Part shown: positions 34,101-44,486 of the stretch, piece by piece
How positions within the stretch are numbered: position 1 is the first letter of the stretch
Layout: each line of letters begins with the position of its first letter
Assembly (NCBI RefSeq): GCF_964204865.1
Contig: NC_135255.1
Span: 14,537,135-14,601,134, forward strand
DNA length: 64,000 nucleotides
Direction: 5' to 3'
DNA from: Styela clava
Taxonomy: Eukaryota; Chordata; Ascidiacea; Stolidobranchia; Styelidae
Program-made: the position numbers and the translations under genes
The notes under the pieces: generated by a model
Databases searched by the model: none
What the model was told of the DNA's origin: nothing
Seen by the model: only the letters and a program-made list of their open reading frames with translations

Positions 34101-37100
34101 ATGTGGGGATCAAGCGAAGTCAGGATGGCTTAACGGAAGTTTTCATATACCTAACAGAGGTTTGAAAAACAGTTTTATTTTTTGTTTTATTTAGATACGA
34201 CTCTCAAACTCTCTACCTCCTCGTCACAAAGTTCTCAAACTTCCGTAACATCATCGTTAGGTGGTATTGATAGAGAAGAACGATTGAGAAGATGTCGACA
34301 AAAACAACTAGAATTCAGAGCGAGGATGGTAAGTTTTAAAGATATTTAGGTTCAACTAATTGCTAATTGCTATTTTGAAATATATAATCGTTTATTTACT
34401 TCAGCTTTATGTAATTCGTTTTTTGTATGTGATGACGTCATCAAAATTAAAAATTTCGTACTTTGTGGCGGTTCTGCGTGCAAAATTTGTGCTTTTTGAG
34501 ATCTGGTGGTTAGTCGAAGTTGGGAAGAGGATGGTACCGTACCGATACTTTGAAAGACTAGATACCCGCACTACTTCGTTTTGGCGTTTGTGTCCATATA
34601 TTTGAGCAGTAGCCTACATTATTTCATTACATAGTACTTGAAAGTTTTGCTTTACTTTTCAAAACTAGCCCCTTGTATTTTACTGGAATGTTCTTAGGTT
34701 ACATTTTATTGCTTTTATTCTTAGGAGAAACGGCGTTCAATTCAGAGCAGCGGGGAACAGAAAGGTATCTTTCTATTAAACTTGTTAGCAAATAGTTCAA
34801 CTTTAGGACTAGTTTTGCTTACACTTATTCTTGAAAGTGTCCATATTGTTGTTTTCGAACAAAATTTGCCTCATTGTTGTTAGATGTGCTCAGCAAACTT
34901 CTTTGTGTTCAAATATTTCACCTTTGCTTTCTTGTTAGAGGAGCATTTTTCATTTTTTTATTATTTCAATCATTCCTTTACCTCCAGCTCCAATATCAAG
35001 TTCAGCGTCATCAGATTTATCTAAAACGACACCAGGGAGAACAACAAGCTCCATTCTTTCTTCAAGCAAAACTAGTTTACAATTTGATTCGTCACAATCA
35101 TCTCGATCTGATTTGATCAATTCCTCACTCAATAGAATGACAAGTGAACCAACGAATTCAGGTAGAAAATCAAAATGTTATTTCAAGAATGTGGAAAAGA
35201 TTGAAGATATATAGCAGTTGTTTCCAACTTTTGTGATGGAGTAGAACCCTCATGAAACATTCTGGTCGCTCATGAAAACCCTGCACAATAGTTTCATCGT
35301 CTTTCATTATCTGAATTGATTAAATTATAAAAAAGTATAAAAGCAAACCTAATACTGGCAAAATATAATGGTTTTTGAATTGTATCATGTCAATCCTAAT
35401 AGGGTATATTTGATTATATTCAAACAATATACATATATTAATATAGACACTAGGTTTTGAGTAGAAACTATTGGTACCCCTGGACCCTGCTGATGGAGCC
35501 TCTGTTGAAAACCACTGATATATAATGATAGTTGGCAATAGTTGCAAAAGATTGCATATTCGTACTACTTCGTTTTGGCTGTCATCTCCATATTTTTCAG
35601 CATCTCGTTTATATGATTGATATTTTCATATTTTATAATATTTTTTATAAGGTTTACATGTCTAATTTTCAGTTTTAATCTTAAATATTTTTTGTTTGTT
35701 TTTAGACAAACTGGTTGTTTTAGTTGATAGTAAAGAACTCAGCAGTAGTCAACCTATTATTACAACATTAAGATGTAAACACAAAGTATACACCGTTGTT
35801 GCTTCATTACCTCACTGTGACTATATTGTTGGTAGAGGGTGAGTTGATTTATTTGTCACTCCTGTATTGTCTGATTTAGCTAGCTAAAGAAAAGCATTGT
35901 GGCGAAGACAAATTTTGTTTAGCAGTTCTTACATTCCAAATTCAATTATGGTGGCTCATAGGAATTGCATCTTCCTGTGAGACTGAATCTACACGAACAC
36001 AATTTATTACATGCATTACTGAATGAGGTGATCAGCGAATGGCCTAAAAATTGATGTGAATTGGAAGAAAGTTCAAATTGTCAGTTTAGCTTTTCAGTGT
36101 CATGCTCTGGTGACCGCAATTACAAATTGGTATGGCTGGCCAACATGATGATGCAAAGCTTTTTGAAGGAATTAGGCAAAATTCTACAAGGGCTTAACTT
36201 AACAATAGGTTGTGGTTAGATGTTGTATCAGTTCTCTGAAAAATCATACACAGAGTTCCTTCTGCTTTACGGTGTTTTAACAATGGTTTCACACATGGGC
36301 AAAATTTTTTACATCGTTAAACACATACCGGTAATTTATGTGAAGTTCCAATTATTGAATCAAATATTGCCCAAATAAAAACATTTATTGTTCTAGTGAA
36401 ACACTATGCCAAACAACATAATATGTGAATAATGTGATATATTTTTATTATTTCCCTACAGAACAGCTGTTGAAAGAAAGATGGTGTCAGACTTATCACA
36501 GGTATCTGGTCGACAGAAAATAATTTCCCGATTTCAACAGTTGAATAGAAATTACGATAGAGTTTATCTTATAATCGAGCAAGATTGCATTAAAAAAGGT
36601 ATGCTATATGATAAAGACATTACAGTCATTCATATTTTGATCTATATAAATGTGAAATTCCTTGTGTCTATTGGCGCATTCATGATGTTGGTGCAATTAC
36701 TAGAAGCATATACTTTCCACTATAGCAGCCTATCATTAAAATAATTTTGATAAATTCTCCCTCCCACTGCTAGCGTGGAATTCTTTCTTTGGAACTATAT
36801 GCTTGACTGGTCCTTCGTTTAAATGTTTGTTTCGCATTTTGGGGGGCATACAGTAACTTTTGTACTTTTCATTAACTCGTCCTTCACAATTTGACATTGT
36901 ACATACACATGGTTTTGTTATTATGTTGTTGTTGCTCATCTTGTTTGTATTCTTTTTCTTCCTGTGAAAAAATCGCTTTTCTTATGGACTACTTGACCAA
37001 TTGCCTTAAGTTTTCAGTGGTTAAAGATTGTTGTTGTCGCTTAAAGGCTTTTACTTTTATTTATTTCAAAACTTACTACTGATATGATACGTCCAATATC

Positions 37101-38597
37101 TGTTTTTTGTGTTCAGGAGATATGTCGGGTGGTAGAGTACAGCATTCATCATATTATGTATCAACTGTGTGTTCTTTGTCACAAGCCAATGTACGAATTT
37201 TATACAGTGATAACCAGGTTGGTTCTACACAAATCAATTTCTCTCAAAAGAATTTTGAATGTCAAGCATAGGAGTGTTGATTGCAATTAAGACTGAGTTT
37301 GAATAATATCGTTATTATATTGGTATTGATATACTGCTCAGCTTTGCTTACCTGAAATTCTAGTGCTTGTTTTTAGTTTTTTCAATTTAATTTTTACATG
37401 TGGGATTGATTACTTGAATAAGTTTTTCATAGAAGATAGAAACTAGTTATGTATGTTAGGGTTTAAAATACCAGTATGTCAACTACACCTATTACCTGTA
37501 TTATGCAAAACGATCATTACATTTTCTTCTGTTGTAATGAACATACATGAATTGTATAATGTATGTTCATCACAACAGAAAAAAATCCCTCATTGATTTG
37601 GCATAAAGTGACATCATTTGTAAGGATCGTTTTGCATAATACAGGAAAAATGTGTCTACAATTGACATCCCTTGTGTGATTTCCAGCTTTGTTGTTCCCT
37701 TATTGTTTTCAATGTCTTGTCTTTTTACGTCATCATCTTTCAATCATTGTATTCGAATAGAATGAAACTGCTGATCTTCTCCATATGCTTTCAACACGAG
37801 AAAAGAATTTAAAAAGGCCGGTAGAATTCGATGCTGCGGAGAAAGCTAATGACGCAAAATTTCGGTAAGTTCTGATAGGTGGAATATGTTGGTTTGTATT
37901 TAATTATGGAATGGAAAATAATTTAAAATATATAATAAGTGTATTAAAAAAACTACTATAATTTTATATTTATAGTAACATCAAGTAACACAAGTTTAGT
38001 TTGATTATTCCAGTTGTTATTATTTTTTAAGATTCAAATCATTCTTTTTAGAACTGTACTGCGATTGTATTCATCCATTCCGAAAGTGTCTTTTGTGTCT
38101 GCTTTATATATGTGTCTAAATTTTAAAAATTTCAAAGAAGTGGCAGCAAGGTTGGTTGAACATTTCATATTCCTTGTTTTAACTTCTAATAGTAATAGAG
38201 GTAAAGGTGTTTCTCACACTTGTTTTTTTGTAACACTAATTTTAATTTCTTTTGTTCAAATTCAATTCAAGTGAGGTTTTGAGGTGTGTGTGTTGTGCCG
38301 TTTGGATTCCATACTTGAATATTTCATTGTGCTGATTCAAATGGGTGTATTTTATTCTTTTTTTTCTAGTCACATACACACACAATGTGATGATCAAATG
38401 ATCACGCAATGATCAAATCCTTGAATATTTCTATTATTACTTTTGCTATCTTATACTTTTTATACTCTCCTATCTTATTCATACACAGCTCGGTTGAGAA
38501 GTTGATACAAAAAGCTCATTTGTCGACATGCTCTGCCGCTGAAGTTTATAATTTCTGTAGAAGAAATTTTGATTTACAAATGACGCCATCAAGATGA
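16135..38597 (+). CDS. FANCM: FANCM: replication-fork translocase, 29 coding exons
   Basis: Exons: 16135-16405, 16867-17063, 17671-17776, 18521-18696, 19201-19290, 20011-20157, 20362-20493, 20927-21059, 22443-22573, 23101-23206, 23622-23794, 24295-24501, 25714-25960, 26622-26758, 27082-27207, 27630-29834, 30482-30656, 31330-31466, 32288-32431, 33030-33783, 34195-34328, 34725-34764, 34988-35161, 35706-35838, 36462-36598, 37117-37217, 37761-37864, 38052-38150, 38489-38597. They sum to 6825 nt, 2274 residues. The N-terminal TLFQAW box, Walker A PTGLGKT (134-140), DEAH (237-240), SAT (268-270) and QRMGRTGR (599-606) define the SF2 translocase. Exon 16 is long, acidic and carries an MM2-like RMI-binding motif near 1225-1245. 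Two RanBP2-type zinc fingers lie at 1753-1809. The end is an ERCC4-type nuclease domain (about 2048-2200) and helix-hairpin-helix region. Known family role: nuclear branch migration of stalled forks and anchoring of the Fanconi core complex. Human FANCM is about 2048 residues. Intron 3 uses a GC donor. The start is the first in-frame ATG before KQKTLFQAW. Confidence 0.95.
17777..18520 (+). other. GC-AG intron of FANCM (intron 3)
   Basis: The donor reads ACAG|GCATGT, and the acceptor at 18519-18520 is a normal CAACAG. Joining at GC gives [15 protein letters not shown], which aligns with the vertebrate TG-x-TQ...RKEIW segment. Reading on without splicing meets a stop two codons later, and no nearby GT gives a frame-consistent join. 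Confidence 0.85.
19562..19650. repeat. Dispersed repeat, similar to 9820-9905 (FANCM intron 5)
   Basis: Shares TCTCAAATCTCACA and flanking GC-rich words with 9820-9905. A short unassigned interspersed repeat. Confidence 0.5.
20625..20700. mobile_element. Possible hAT terminal fragment (FANCM intron 7)
   Basis: Reads CAGCATTTCTCAAACTGTGT then a GC-richer stretch, like a hAT terminal and sub-terminal repeat. No opposite end or target duplication was found, so this is weak. Confidence 0.3.
21505..22205. repeat. Degenerate tandem repeat, ~95-100 bp unit (FANCM intron 8)
   Basis: About seven diverged units recur, each built as TTTGCAAAA-TTG/CTG, TT-ATTTG, AGGCTGA-TC, CTGCTTCAAATAATAG, then a TCCAAATTTA-like piece. 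Examples start near 21525, 21597, 21697, 21795, 21895, 21950, 22040 and 22130. Units differ by substitutions and indels, so this is an old array. Confidence 0.65.
22743..22850. mobile_element. Short palindromic element (FANCM intron 9)
   Basis: Arms reading CCAAGTTTCCATTTTTTAA and its near-perfect complement flank a GGCCGGTATTGG-containing centre. The outer sequence also mirrors (AAATTCATAAATTAATCAA against its complement with indels). It looks like a MITE-type fold-back element. The target duplication is unclear. Confidence 0.6.
24560..24720. repeat. GAGTC/GACTC-rich patch (FANCM intron 12)
   Basis: The pentamers GAGTC, GACTC and AAGTC recur in both orientations over about 150 bases, giving much self-complementarity. 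Nature unknown; possibly a fold-back transposon. The rest of this 1.2-kb intron is T-rich and featureless to me. Confidence 0.4.
33246..33416 (+). other. Two RanBP2-type zinc fingers inside FANCM
   Basis: Finger 1 is [12 protein letters not shown]...CKLC (Cys 1755, 1758, 1769, 1772). Finger 2 is [12 protein letters not shown]...CDMC (Cys 1792, 1795, 1806, 1809). Both fit W-x-C-x2-C-x10-C-x2-C with the Asn that follows the second Cys in this family. The dipeptide after Cys 2 is TL/TY where ubiquitin-binding NZF fingers have TF, so ubiquitin binding is possible but not shown. Confidence 0.9.
33852..34162 (+). repeat. Dispersed repeat family B copy (FANCM intron 20)
   Basis: Contains TTATGTTGTTGTTGTT, a GTGGTTGAAGATTGTTGTTG block, CGATGATGTCATC and TTGTGGTGGTTACG, matching the copies at 34385-34616 (second half) and 36897-37090 (first half). 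It fills most of the intron between exons 20 and 21. Confidence 0.65.
34385..34616 (+). repeat. Dispersed repeat family B copy (FANCM intron 21)
   Basis: Begins near a TATGTGATGACGTCATCAAA word that matches 34030-34056, and ends at GTCCATATATTTGAGC, the family end also seen reversed near 6297-6310 and 49008-49022. With the previous entry it flanks the 134-bp exon 21 on both sides. Confidence 0.6.
35215..35517. mobile_element. hAT-type MITE, 303 bp (FANCM intron 23)
   Basis: Ends CAGTTGTTTCCAAC and GTTGAAAACCACTG are imperfect inverted repeats. Flanks ATATATAG (35207-35214) and ATATATAA (35518-35525) agree at 7 of 8 bases, fitting an 8-bp hAT duplication. No coding content. Confidence 0.75.
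36462..36492 (+). other. ERK-x3-D motif of the FANCM nuclease domain
   Basis: Exon 25 encodes [13 protein letters not shown], with Glu2096, Arg2097, Lys2098 and Asp2102 in the XPF/Hef order. Exon 24 gives VLVDSKE (Asp2055) and CDYIV in place of XPF's GDYIL. Human FANCM has a degenerate version (ERR, no matching Asp) and is regarded as inactive as a nuclease. Confidence 0.85.
36897..37090 (+). repeat. Dispersed repeat family B copy (FANCM intron 25)
   Basis: GTTATTATGTTGTTGTTG, GACCAATTGCC, GTGGTTAAAGATTGTTGTTG, CGCTTAAAGGCTTTTACTTT and TTATTTCAAAACTT match 11168-11376 and 33852-34000 in order. Confidence 0.6.
37495..37645. mobile_element. Fold-back MITE, 151 bp (FANCM intron 26)
   Basis: Starts CCTGTATTATGCAAAACGATC and ends with its exact reverse complement. 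A second, inner inverted repeat (TTCTGTTGT-ATGAACATACAT and complement) makes most of the element one long hairpin. The target duplication could not be assigned. Confidence 0.8.
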
Positions 38598-38782
38598 TTT
38601 TGTTCTATTTTCTTATTATTATATAAATATTTTCATATCATGATTTGTTGACATATTTGTTACATGTTGACATGCATCACAGCAATAGACGATTTAGTGT
38701 GGCTGTGCAGATATAAGTCAGCTTTGGCAACAATGACCACGAATGATTTTGTGTAGAATGAAATGTCATGATTTTTTTTCTA

Positions 38783-38788
38783 AATAAA
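38783..38788 (+). promoter_or_regulatory. Candidate FANCM polyadenylation signal
   Basis: AATAAA 186 bases after the FANCM stop codon, the first canonical signal downstream. Confidence 0.5.
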
Positions 38789-39147
38789 AACTGCCAATTT
38801 CTTTGTGAAAATTGTGTATTTGCATGTTTTAAAAAGATTTAGATTTTCTCTATTATGGGTGTGGCGGGAAAGTAATGAAAAATTAAAAAAAAAAAAGCTT
38901 GCACTGGGCGTTACAGAGTTTAAGATCATGCACACACAGATTACTACAGTTTGCATGTTGTTTTAGATTGAGGCGAAATATCACTAGTCCGTCTGGGCTT
39001 CTAAAATTGATTTTCACAGTGTTGCACATTAGTTGGAGCGAAGAATTTCTAGGTTAGTTGTGTTGCAAGGGTCTTCGATCAGGATGAACCATGCCTGATG
39101 TAATTCCAAAGGGTTTAGATTTAGTATCAATAAACTGGGCTCAGGAG

Positions 39148-39456
39148 GTGTGACGAACCGTGTTAGGCGTTAGGAATGCGCTCGCCATGGCACACCTGCT
39201 TGGATGATCATTATGTGGATGGATGGTTCACGAAACCGCTGGTTGGTTTCAGCTTTCTCCGTCATCAGATCAAGTCCGTGCATCTACGACGATTAACTGG
39301 CTGACCAATCCATCCCATACCCGACATGGAGTCGATGGACTTGTGCCGTGTTGCCATATCAATGAGAAAATATACGTCCTCATTGGTCATATAAATAACT
39401 CGTCTTATCGGCTTTCCTCTCCCCCCAGATAAAATTTGTAAATCTTATCCTAGGCA
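39148..39456 (+). mobile_element. tRNA-SINE, rearranged copy
   Basis: The head words GTGTTAGGCGTTAGGAATGCGC, the body ATCCCATACCCGACATGGA and the tail TTATCGGCTTTCCTCTCCCC/AAATCTTATCCTA are all present in plus order. The B-box part is deleted and a TATCAATGAGAAAATATACG-type insertion breaks the 3' part. Confidence 0.75.
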
Positions 39457-40072
39457 TTCAAAGGAGAATGTCGTGCGCAACTGTTGCCAAGACGACTACG
39501 CTTACCGAAATGGTCGGTTGCCCACATTGTTCTGTTCAACGATTTCAAAGCGTGATATGATGGGTGGGCGGTATTTACATATGAGTTAGCCCATACGGGA
39601 ATATAGGAGTGGCCCGGCTAATTTATATGTTTAGAGTCAAATACTCGCGTGTATGATTTTCATAAGGGAAGGAAGTTAAAATGAGTGCGATGCCATAAGC
39701 CGGAAGTCTTGTATTGTATTATTGCTGTATTGTATCAATGTTCATAGTCATCCTCTGCAGGCTACTCCGTTTAGGCAGTTTCAATGATTGTGAAATATTT
39801 GAATGACTATGGGTAGGAGTAGGGCCTAGGTATAGGATAGTGTATTCGAGATGATTTCAAACTTGTTGATGAATTGACTTTCGGGCGCTGCTGATGCTGT
39901 ACTGTTACCCACTTACAGCAGTACAGAATTAACCTTTTGGAGGTTTACCAACAAGCTTCATTCTTTGTTTGATGTGTTCTTTGAGTGTCTATATAGCGAT
40001 ATGGTTTTACTAAATACAATTTATATTTTATTAGTTTACTTGTAGAAATTAGCCCAGTGTCTTTTCAGCACA

Positions 40073-43000
40073 ATGTCTCACTTAATTCATAAGTTTATGG
40101 ATTTTTATTCCTGGGCTGAGACGATCGCTGACAAGAGAGTTGCTGATTGGTTCCTGATTCCATCTATAATCCCAACAATTTCTATAGTTGCTTTATACCT
40201 AATTTTTGTTAAGTATGTCGGACCTAAATTCATGGCGAACAGGTAAAGTAATTGTTAATTTTGGTATATCTGAAATTCTGAATATTTTTTTTATTTATAA
40301 AAAGCTAAGTTAAGTACGAGAAATACTGCTGAACTGGGAGGCTGTGCCATATTTTCTGAATTAACATAATTTGGGCTCTAGATTTGAGACAGGACTGTGA
40401 ACTCTGAGAAAATTTGTAATCGATTCTGAATAGAAAAAATTTTGATTTTGACTACTACTTTGATAAAAAATCTTGGTTGTAAAAAATTTTGACCAAATTT
40501 TGATAATGAAAATTCAGGCATATACAATAGACATAATAGGGTCTCGTGTAGTTTCGTACCTTACGTCATAGAGACGTAATTTTTGGATGGCGTAGTCAGG
40601 TGGGGGTTAGGATTGACACATGCAAATATTGTTATTCTACGCCCACCAGAAGTATGTTAGGTACGAAACTACATGAGACCCGACATAATATGCATTCAGC
40701 GTTCTTCAAACTTTTTTCATCACAGCCAAATTTTTTAAAAAAAATCAAAATTAAGTAAAATTTGATAATACAGAAATTATTAAAAAAATAGTAAAATTGA
40801 CAATTCTTTTGATGATATCGATGTGCTTGCATATTCTCGCACAAAAGATCCAATATTGGATCTATTTCGATGATGGCCGATCTCAGTACTGGTTCCAAAT
40901 CATTCAGATTTGATCAATATTTTGTTTTAACATAAGTTGGTGTTGAAAAAGATTGTACTGTGATACCCATTGGGCCCTTCCGCAACCCAGCGGGGGTGAC
41001 ACCTCAAGTTTGAAGAGCCCTGATATATATATTAAACTATTAAGAACGCTTAGTTAGTAAACTTATTTTTTGAGTTTTAATTTGATTATCGCTATTGGAA
41101 GTATGCAATTCCTACCCCCAAGATAAATATGAATGATCCTATACTATATATATTCCTGTTTCAGGAATCCCTATGAGTTTGGGATGTTATTGAGTGCATA
41201 CAATTTTGCTTTGGTGGGTCTTAATTATTACATAATGAAGGAACTAATTTCTGCAAGCAAAGCAGCAAAATACAGCTATATATGTACTCCAGTCAAACAT
41301 GATTCATACGATCCTAATGAAATGAGGGTAAGATTTATTGTACTATGCTATGGCTGATTGAAATTAGGGATTGTCATAGACAATTAATCTAATATTTTGA
41401 ATATATTCTTTGATAATGTGTTCAAATGTTGAATACGGTGTATTTAAATTGGGTCATCATTCCAATAAAGAAATTGCTCAAATGCCTGTGACGTTTTAAA
41501 GATTGATATTAGTTAATAATAACAAAATTTGAGACAAAACGGTATTGATTCTCTTTTCACAGTTTTGTTAGGTAAATAAAATAAACAGAATTGGTTGGAA
41601 TAAACAGAATATAGTATGCAGCATTAAAGTATTTTAATTTCTTCACAAAATTAAGAATTTGCTATATCGATTATGCAGTAACTATTTTTGAGCATGTTTG
41701 GAAATTCGATTCACTTTGAACATGAGTGATTAAAATATTTTATCAATGTATATTAATCTACTTGGAACTTATTAAAACGATGTTGCCAATGTGATTTCAA
41801 CATCGGAATTTTAAAGATAAGTTTCCTGTAACATTGTCATCCAGCATAATAGTATTGTTACAAAAATAGTTTGCATTACTATGTATTTTGGGTTGGATTT
41901 TTTTCACTTTATTTTTCCTGGGAGAAAAAAATATTTAAAACTAAGTATTTTTCTATTGCTCTATGCATTCTTCACAATGTGTTAGATCCTGATATACACA
42001 GCTATTATTTGTCTCTTTCGTAACTATGTTCTATCGTTTCTTAATACGCTATGCAATTTTCTTACAATTTAGATAGCAAATGCTCTATGGTGGTACTATT
42101 TTTCCAAACTCATTGAGCTATTGGACACTGTGTTTTTCATGCTACGGAAAAAATCCAGACAGATTACTGTTCTTCATGTGTATCACCATTCTACAATGCC
42201 CATATTATGGTGGATTGGAGTGAAGTGGGTGCCAGGTGGACAGTGTAAGTATACTTAACCTCTTTATAAGAAGACTGACAGTGAAGATTACTGAATTCAC
42301 ATAACAAAACTATAAATAAAAATATTCCCAAAAGGTTTATGGAATCCGCAATCACGAATCCCTAGAGATGCAAATAATCGTACAATCCGAGCTTTATCAA
42401 TTCTCTGCTCCATGAAGACATGACAAGTTTCTAATATCGAACTATGATTTACATCAGTGTTCTTCATGACCCATTTGGCACAGTCACAATTTTATTGCGA
42501 CCCTCTGAAACTAAAATTTAATGATAAGAATATATTAAAAATAAAAAACAATGGACACAACCTTTTTATGTGGCCCTATTATCGCGAAAATTCTGATCTT
42601 GGCTTTATTTCAGTCAGACATTAGTTGACTGCTGAGATGAATTATCCAACCATTATCTATATATTGCAAGATTATTCGTTGAAATTAAAATGCATAATGT
42701 GTCCTTGTCAAATTATTGTGCAGTTGCATTAAAAATCTCCATATATGTGACCACTAGCTTTCGTTCAGAAGAAAAATGATCTGGAACTCAACTTTATTGC
42801 TAAATACTAATTATCTTTTGCATATTTTTTTTATTTAGCTTTTTTCGGAGCAATGTTGAATTCTGCAATTCATGTTATGATGTATTCATACTATGGACTC
42901 GCTGCACTTGGTCCTCAAATGCAACAATATCTATGGTGGAAAAAATACATCACAATGCTCCAATTGGTACGCACATTCATTTGCTTCTTTCTTTTTTACC

Positions 43001-44069
43001 AATGAACTTCACATATAATTTTATTCAAGGCCTTTCGCAATAAGTGGTCGTCAAACTCACTTTTGTAATATACACAAGAGAGTAATGCTCACTCGCTTTC
43101 ATGTAGCAAAAATAAAACGGAAGACAGCTGCCACGCTTTGCAGAATAAAAACCATTTTTTCATGAATAAGAATTGAACAGCAAAATTTTGGGTGGAATAT
43201 TAAATCTTGTGGGTTTAGTAGATTTAGGAACGGTAATACGGTAATTCTATTTAATGCAAGAGTCTTGCTGCACACGAACACAAATATATTTCTGTAACGT
43301 TTCGTCTGACCGAGGTCAGACTTCTTCAGACAAGCATTCTACAACTATAACAAGAAACGCAATTGCATGCACATAAATATTGGGTCTGTTTGCGATAGAG
43401 AGATATAAATAAAATTGGGACAGTGCCATAACAATAGGAAAGCTAAATTTGATTTAAAATCAATAGATACCCCACAGTGTAGTGAGTGACAATTAAAAAG
43501 AAAATTTAACAATTTCATGCTGTTATCCCGTAACTCCGACTGTGGTATCGCCTAAGTTCATTTAAGTTAAGTTAATAATTTTTTCAAAGCAATTGGTCTA
43601 ATAGTTAACGAGAAAAGAGATTTTTTTAGAAGAAAAATACTAACAAAACGATCCATATGTACCGGTACATTTTGTGTCCAATAACAACATTATGATGTGA
43701 TGGCTTCAATAATAATAAATGAAGACTGTTATGCTATGCCATATGCGCAACCAAATAATGCTGTACTCGACTTTGCTTTTTTGCAAATGAACGATCAAAA
43801 CACAGTTGTTTTTCTTGAAAAGCTTACCCTGATAAACTTCAGTGGTGATCTCAGTTTTAAACTTTTTTATATATTTTTAGGGACAATTTACACTTGCGAT
43901 TGCGCATACTGGGAGATCTATATATTCTGGATGTGATTTTCCACCTTGGATGCACTGGGCACTGGTGGGATATTCCATGTCTTTCATCATACTTTTTAGT
44001 AACTTCTATATACAAACATACACAAAGAAATCCGCTAGAAAAGAGGAACAGAATGCAAAAGAGAAGTAG
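40073..44069 (+). CDS. ELOVL very-long-chain fatty acid elongase, 5 exons
   Basis: Exons 40073-40242, 41165-41327, 42073-42244, 42839-42966, 43881-44069; 822 nt, 273 residues, all GT-AG and in phase. It catalyses the condensing step (acyl-CoA plus malonyl-CoA to 3-ketoacyl-CoA) of fatty acid elongation at the ER membrane. Seen directly: a first hydrophobic segment (about 28-48), the CxPV...[33 protein letters not shown] block typical of ELOVL1/4/7-type elongases, the histidine box HVYHH (146-150), [14 protein letters not shown], then more hydrophobic segments and FYIQTYTKK near the end. The tail KEEQNAKEK is lysine-rich, compatible with ER retention. The length is normal for the family. Which ELOVL orthologue it is cannot be decided here. 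Introns 1, 3 and 4 carry transposon fragments. Confidence 0.95.
40539..40681. mobile_element. MULE-like MITE, 143 bp, perfect 9-bp TSD (ELOVL intron 1)
   Basis: Inverted ends GGGTCTCGTGTAGTTTCGTA and the near complement ending ACATGAGACCC. Exact 9-bp duplication GACATAATA at 40530-40538 and 40682-40690. A 9-bp duplication with G/C ends fits Mutator-like elements. Related copies lie at 55846-56317 and 56517-56585. Confidence 0.85.
40697..41022. mobile_element. hAT-like MITE, 326 bp (ELOVL intron 1)
   Basis: Starts CAGCGTTCTTCAAACTT and ends AAGTTTGAAGAGCCCTG, imperfect inverted repeats of hAT type with a GC-rich sub-terminal block (GCAACCCAGCGGGGGTG) near the right end. Flanks do not form a convincing 8-bp duplication. 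It begins only a few bases after the MULE-like MITE. Confidence 0.65.
42455..42600. mobile_element. Possible hAT fragment (ELOVL intron 3)
   Basis: CAGTGTTCTTCATGACCC resembles the left end of the element at 40697. No right end found; low confidence. Confidence 0.35.
43298..43329 (-). repeat. Hairpin motif resembling a hammerhead core (ELOVL intron 4)
   Basis: On the minus strand it reads CTGAAGA, A, a perfect 7-bp hairpin GTCTGAC-CTCG-GTCAGAC, then GAAAC. Box order and stem II match hammerhead ribozymes, but one extra A lies between CTGAAGA and the stem, and stems I and III were not found. Similar words end several animal retroelements. Confidence 0.4.
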
Positions 44070-44480
44070 TTATGAATGTTGATGGTTCAAAAACCCTTAT
44101 ATCAATGTAAATTTTTGTAATGAAAAAAATTCATTACATAGAAACGCTGTACACTCAAGGGCTTTAACTGAAACTTGAAAAGCTGTTTTTTTGTAAAATT
44201 AGGAAACTACTTTTTCAACTTTGTTAATTATTGCTTCAAACACTGAATTCTTTGTGATATTTTCAATTCATTTTATCATTCGCCAATTTGTGTTTCATAG
44301 TCATCATTTTTATACAGTAGGTTTTTTAATGAAAGTTTGTTTTTTCATTCTAAATTGATCCATTGTAGAAGCTCAAAATTATGCAGAATGTCTTTTTAGC
44401 ACTAACTCTATAATATTTATTTTACCAGATTATATTTTGTATTTGAATATTGAATTTTTACCATATGTTCAACATTATCG

Positions 44481-44486
44481 AATAAA
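44481..44486 (+). promoter_or_regulatory. Candidate ELOVL polyadenylation signal
   Basis: AATAAA about 410 bases after the ELOVL stop codon. No closer canonical signal was noticed. Confidence 0.45.

Larger units (their letters stand above)
38598..40072. other. FANCM-ELOVL spacer
   Basis: Holds the FANCM 3' UTR, a SINE copy (39148-39456) and the ELOVL promoter and 5' UTR. No other feature seen. Confidence 0.5.
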
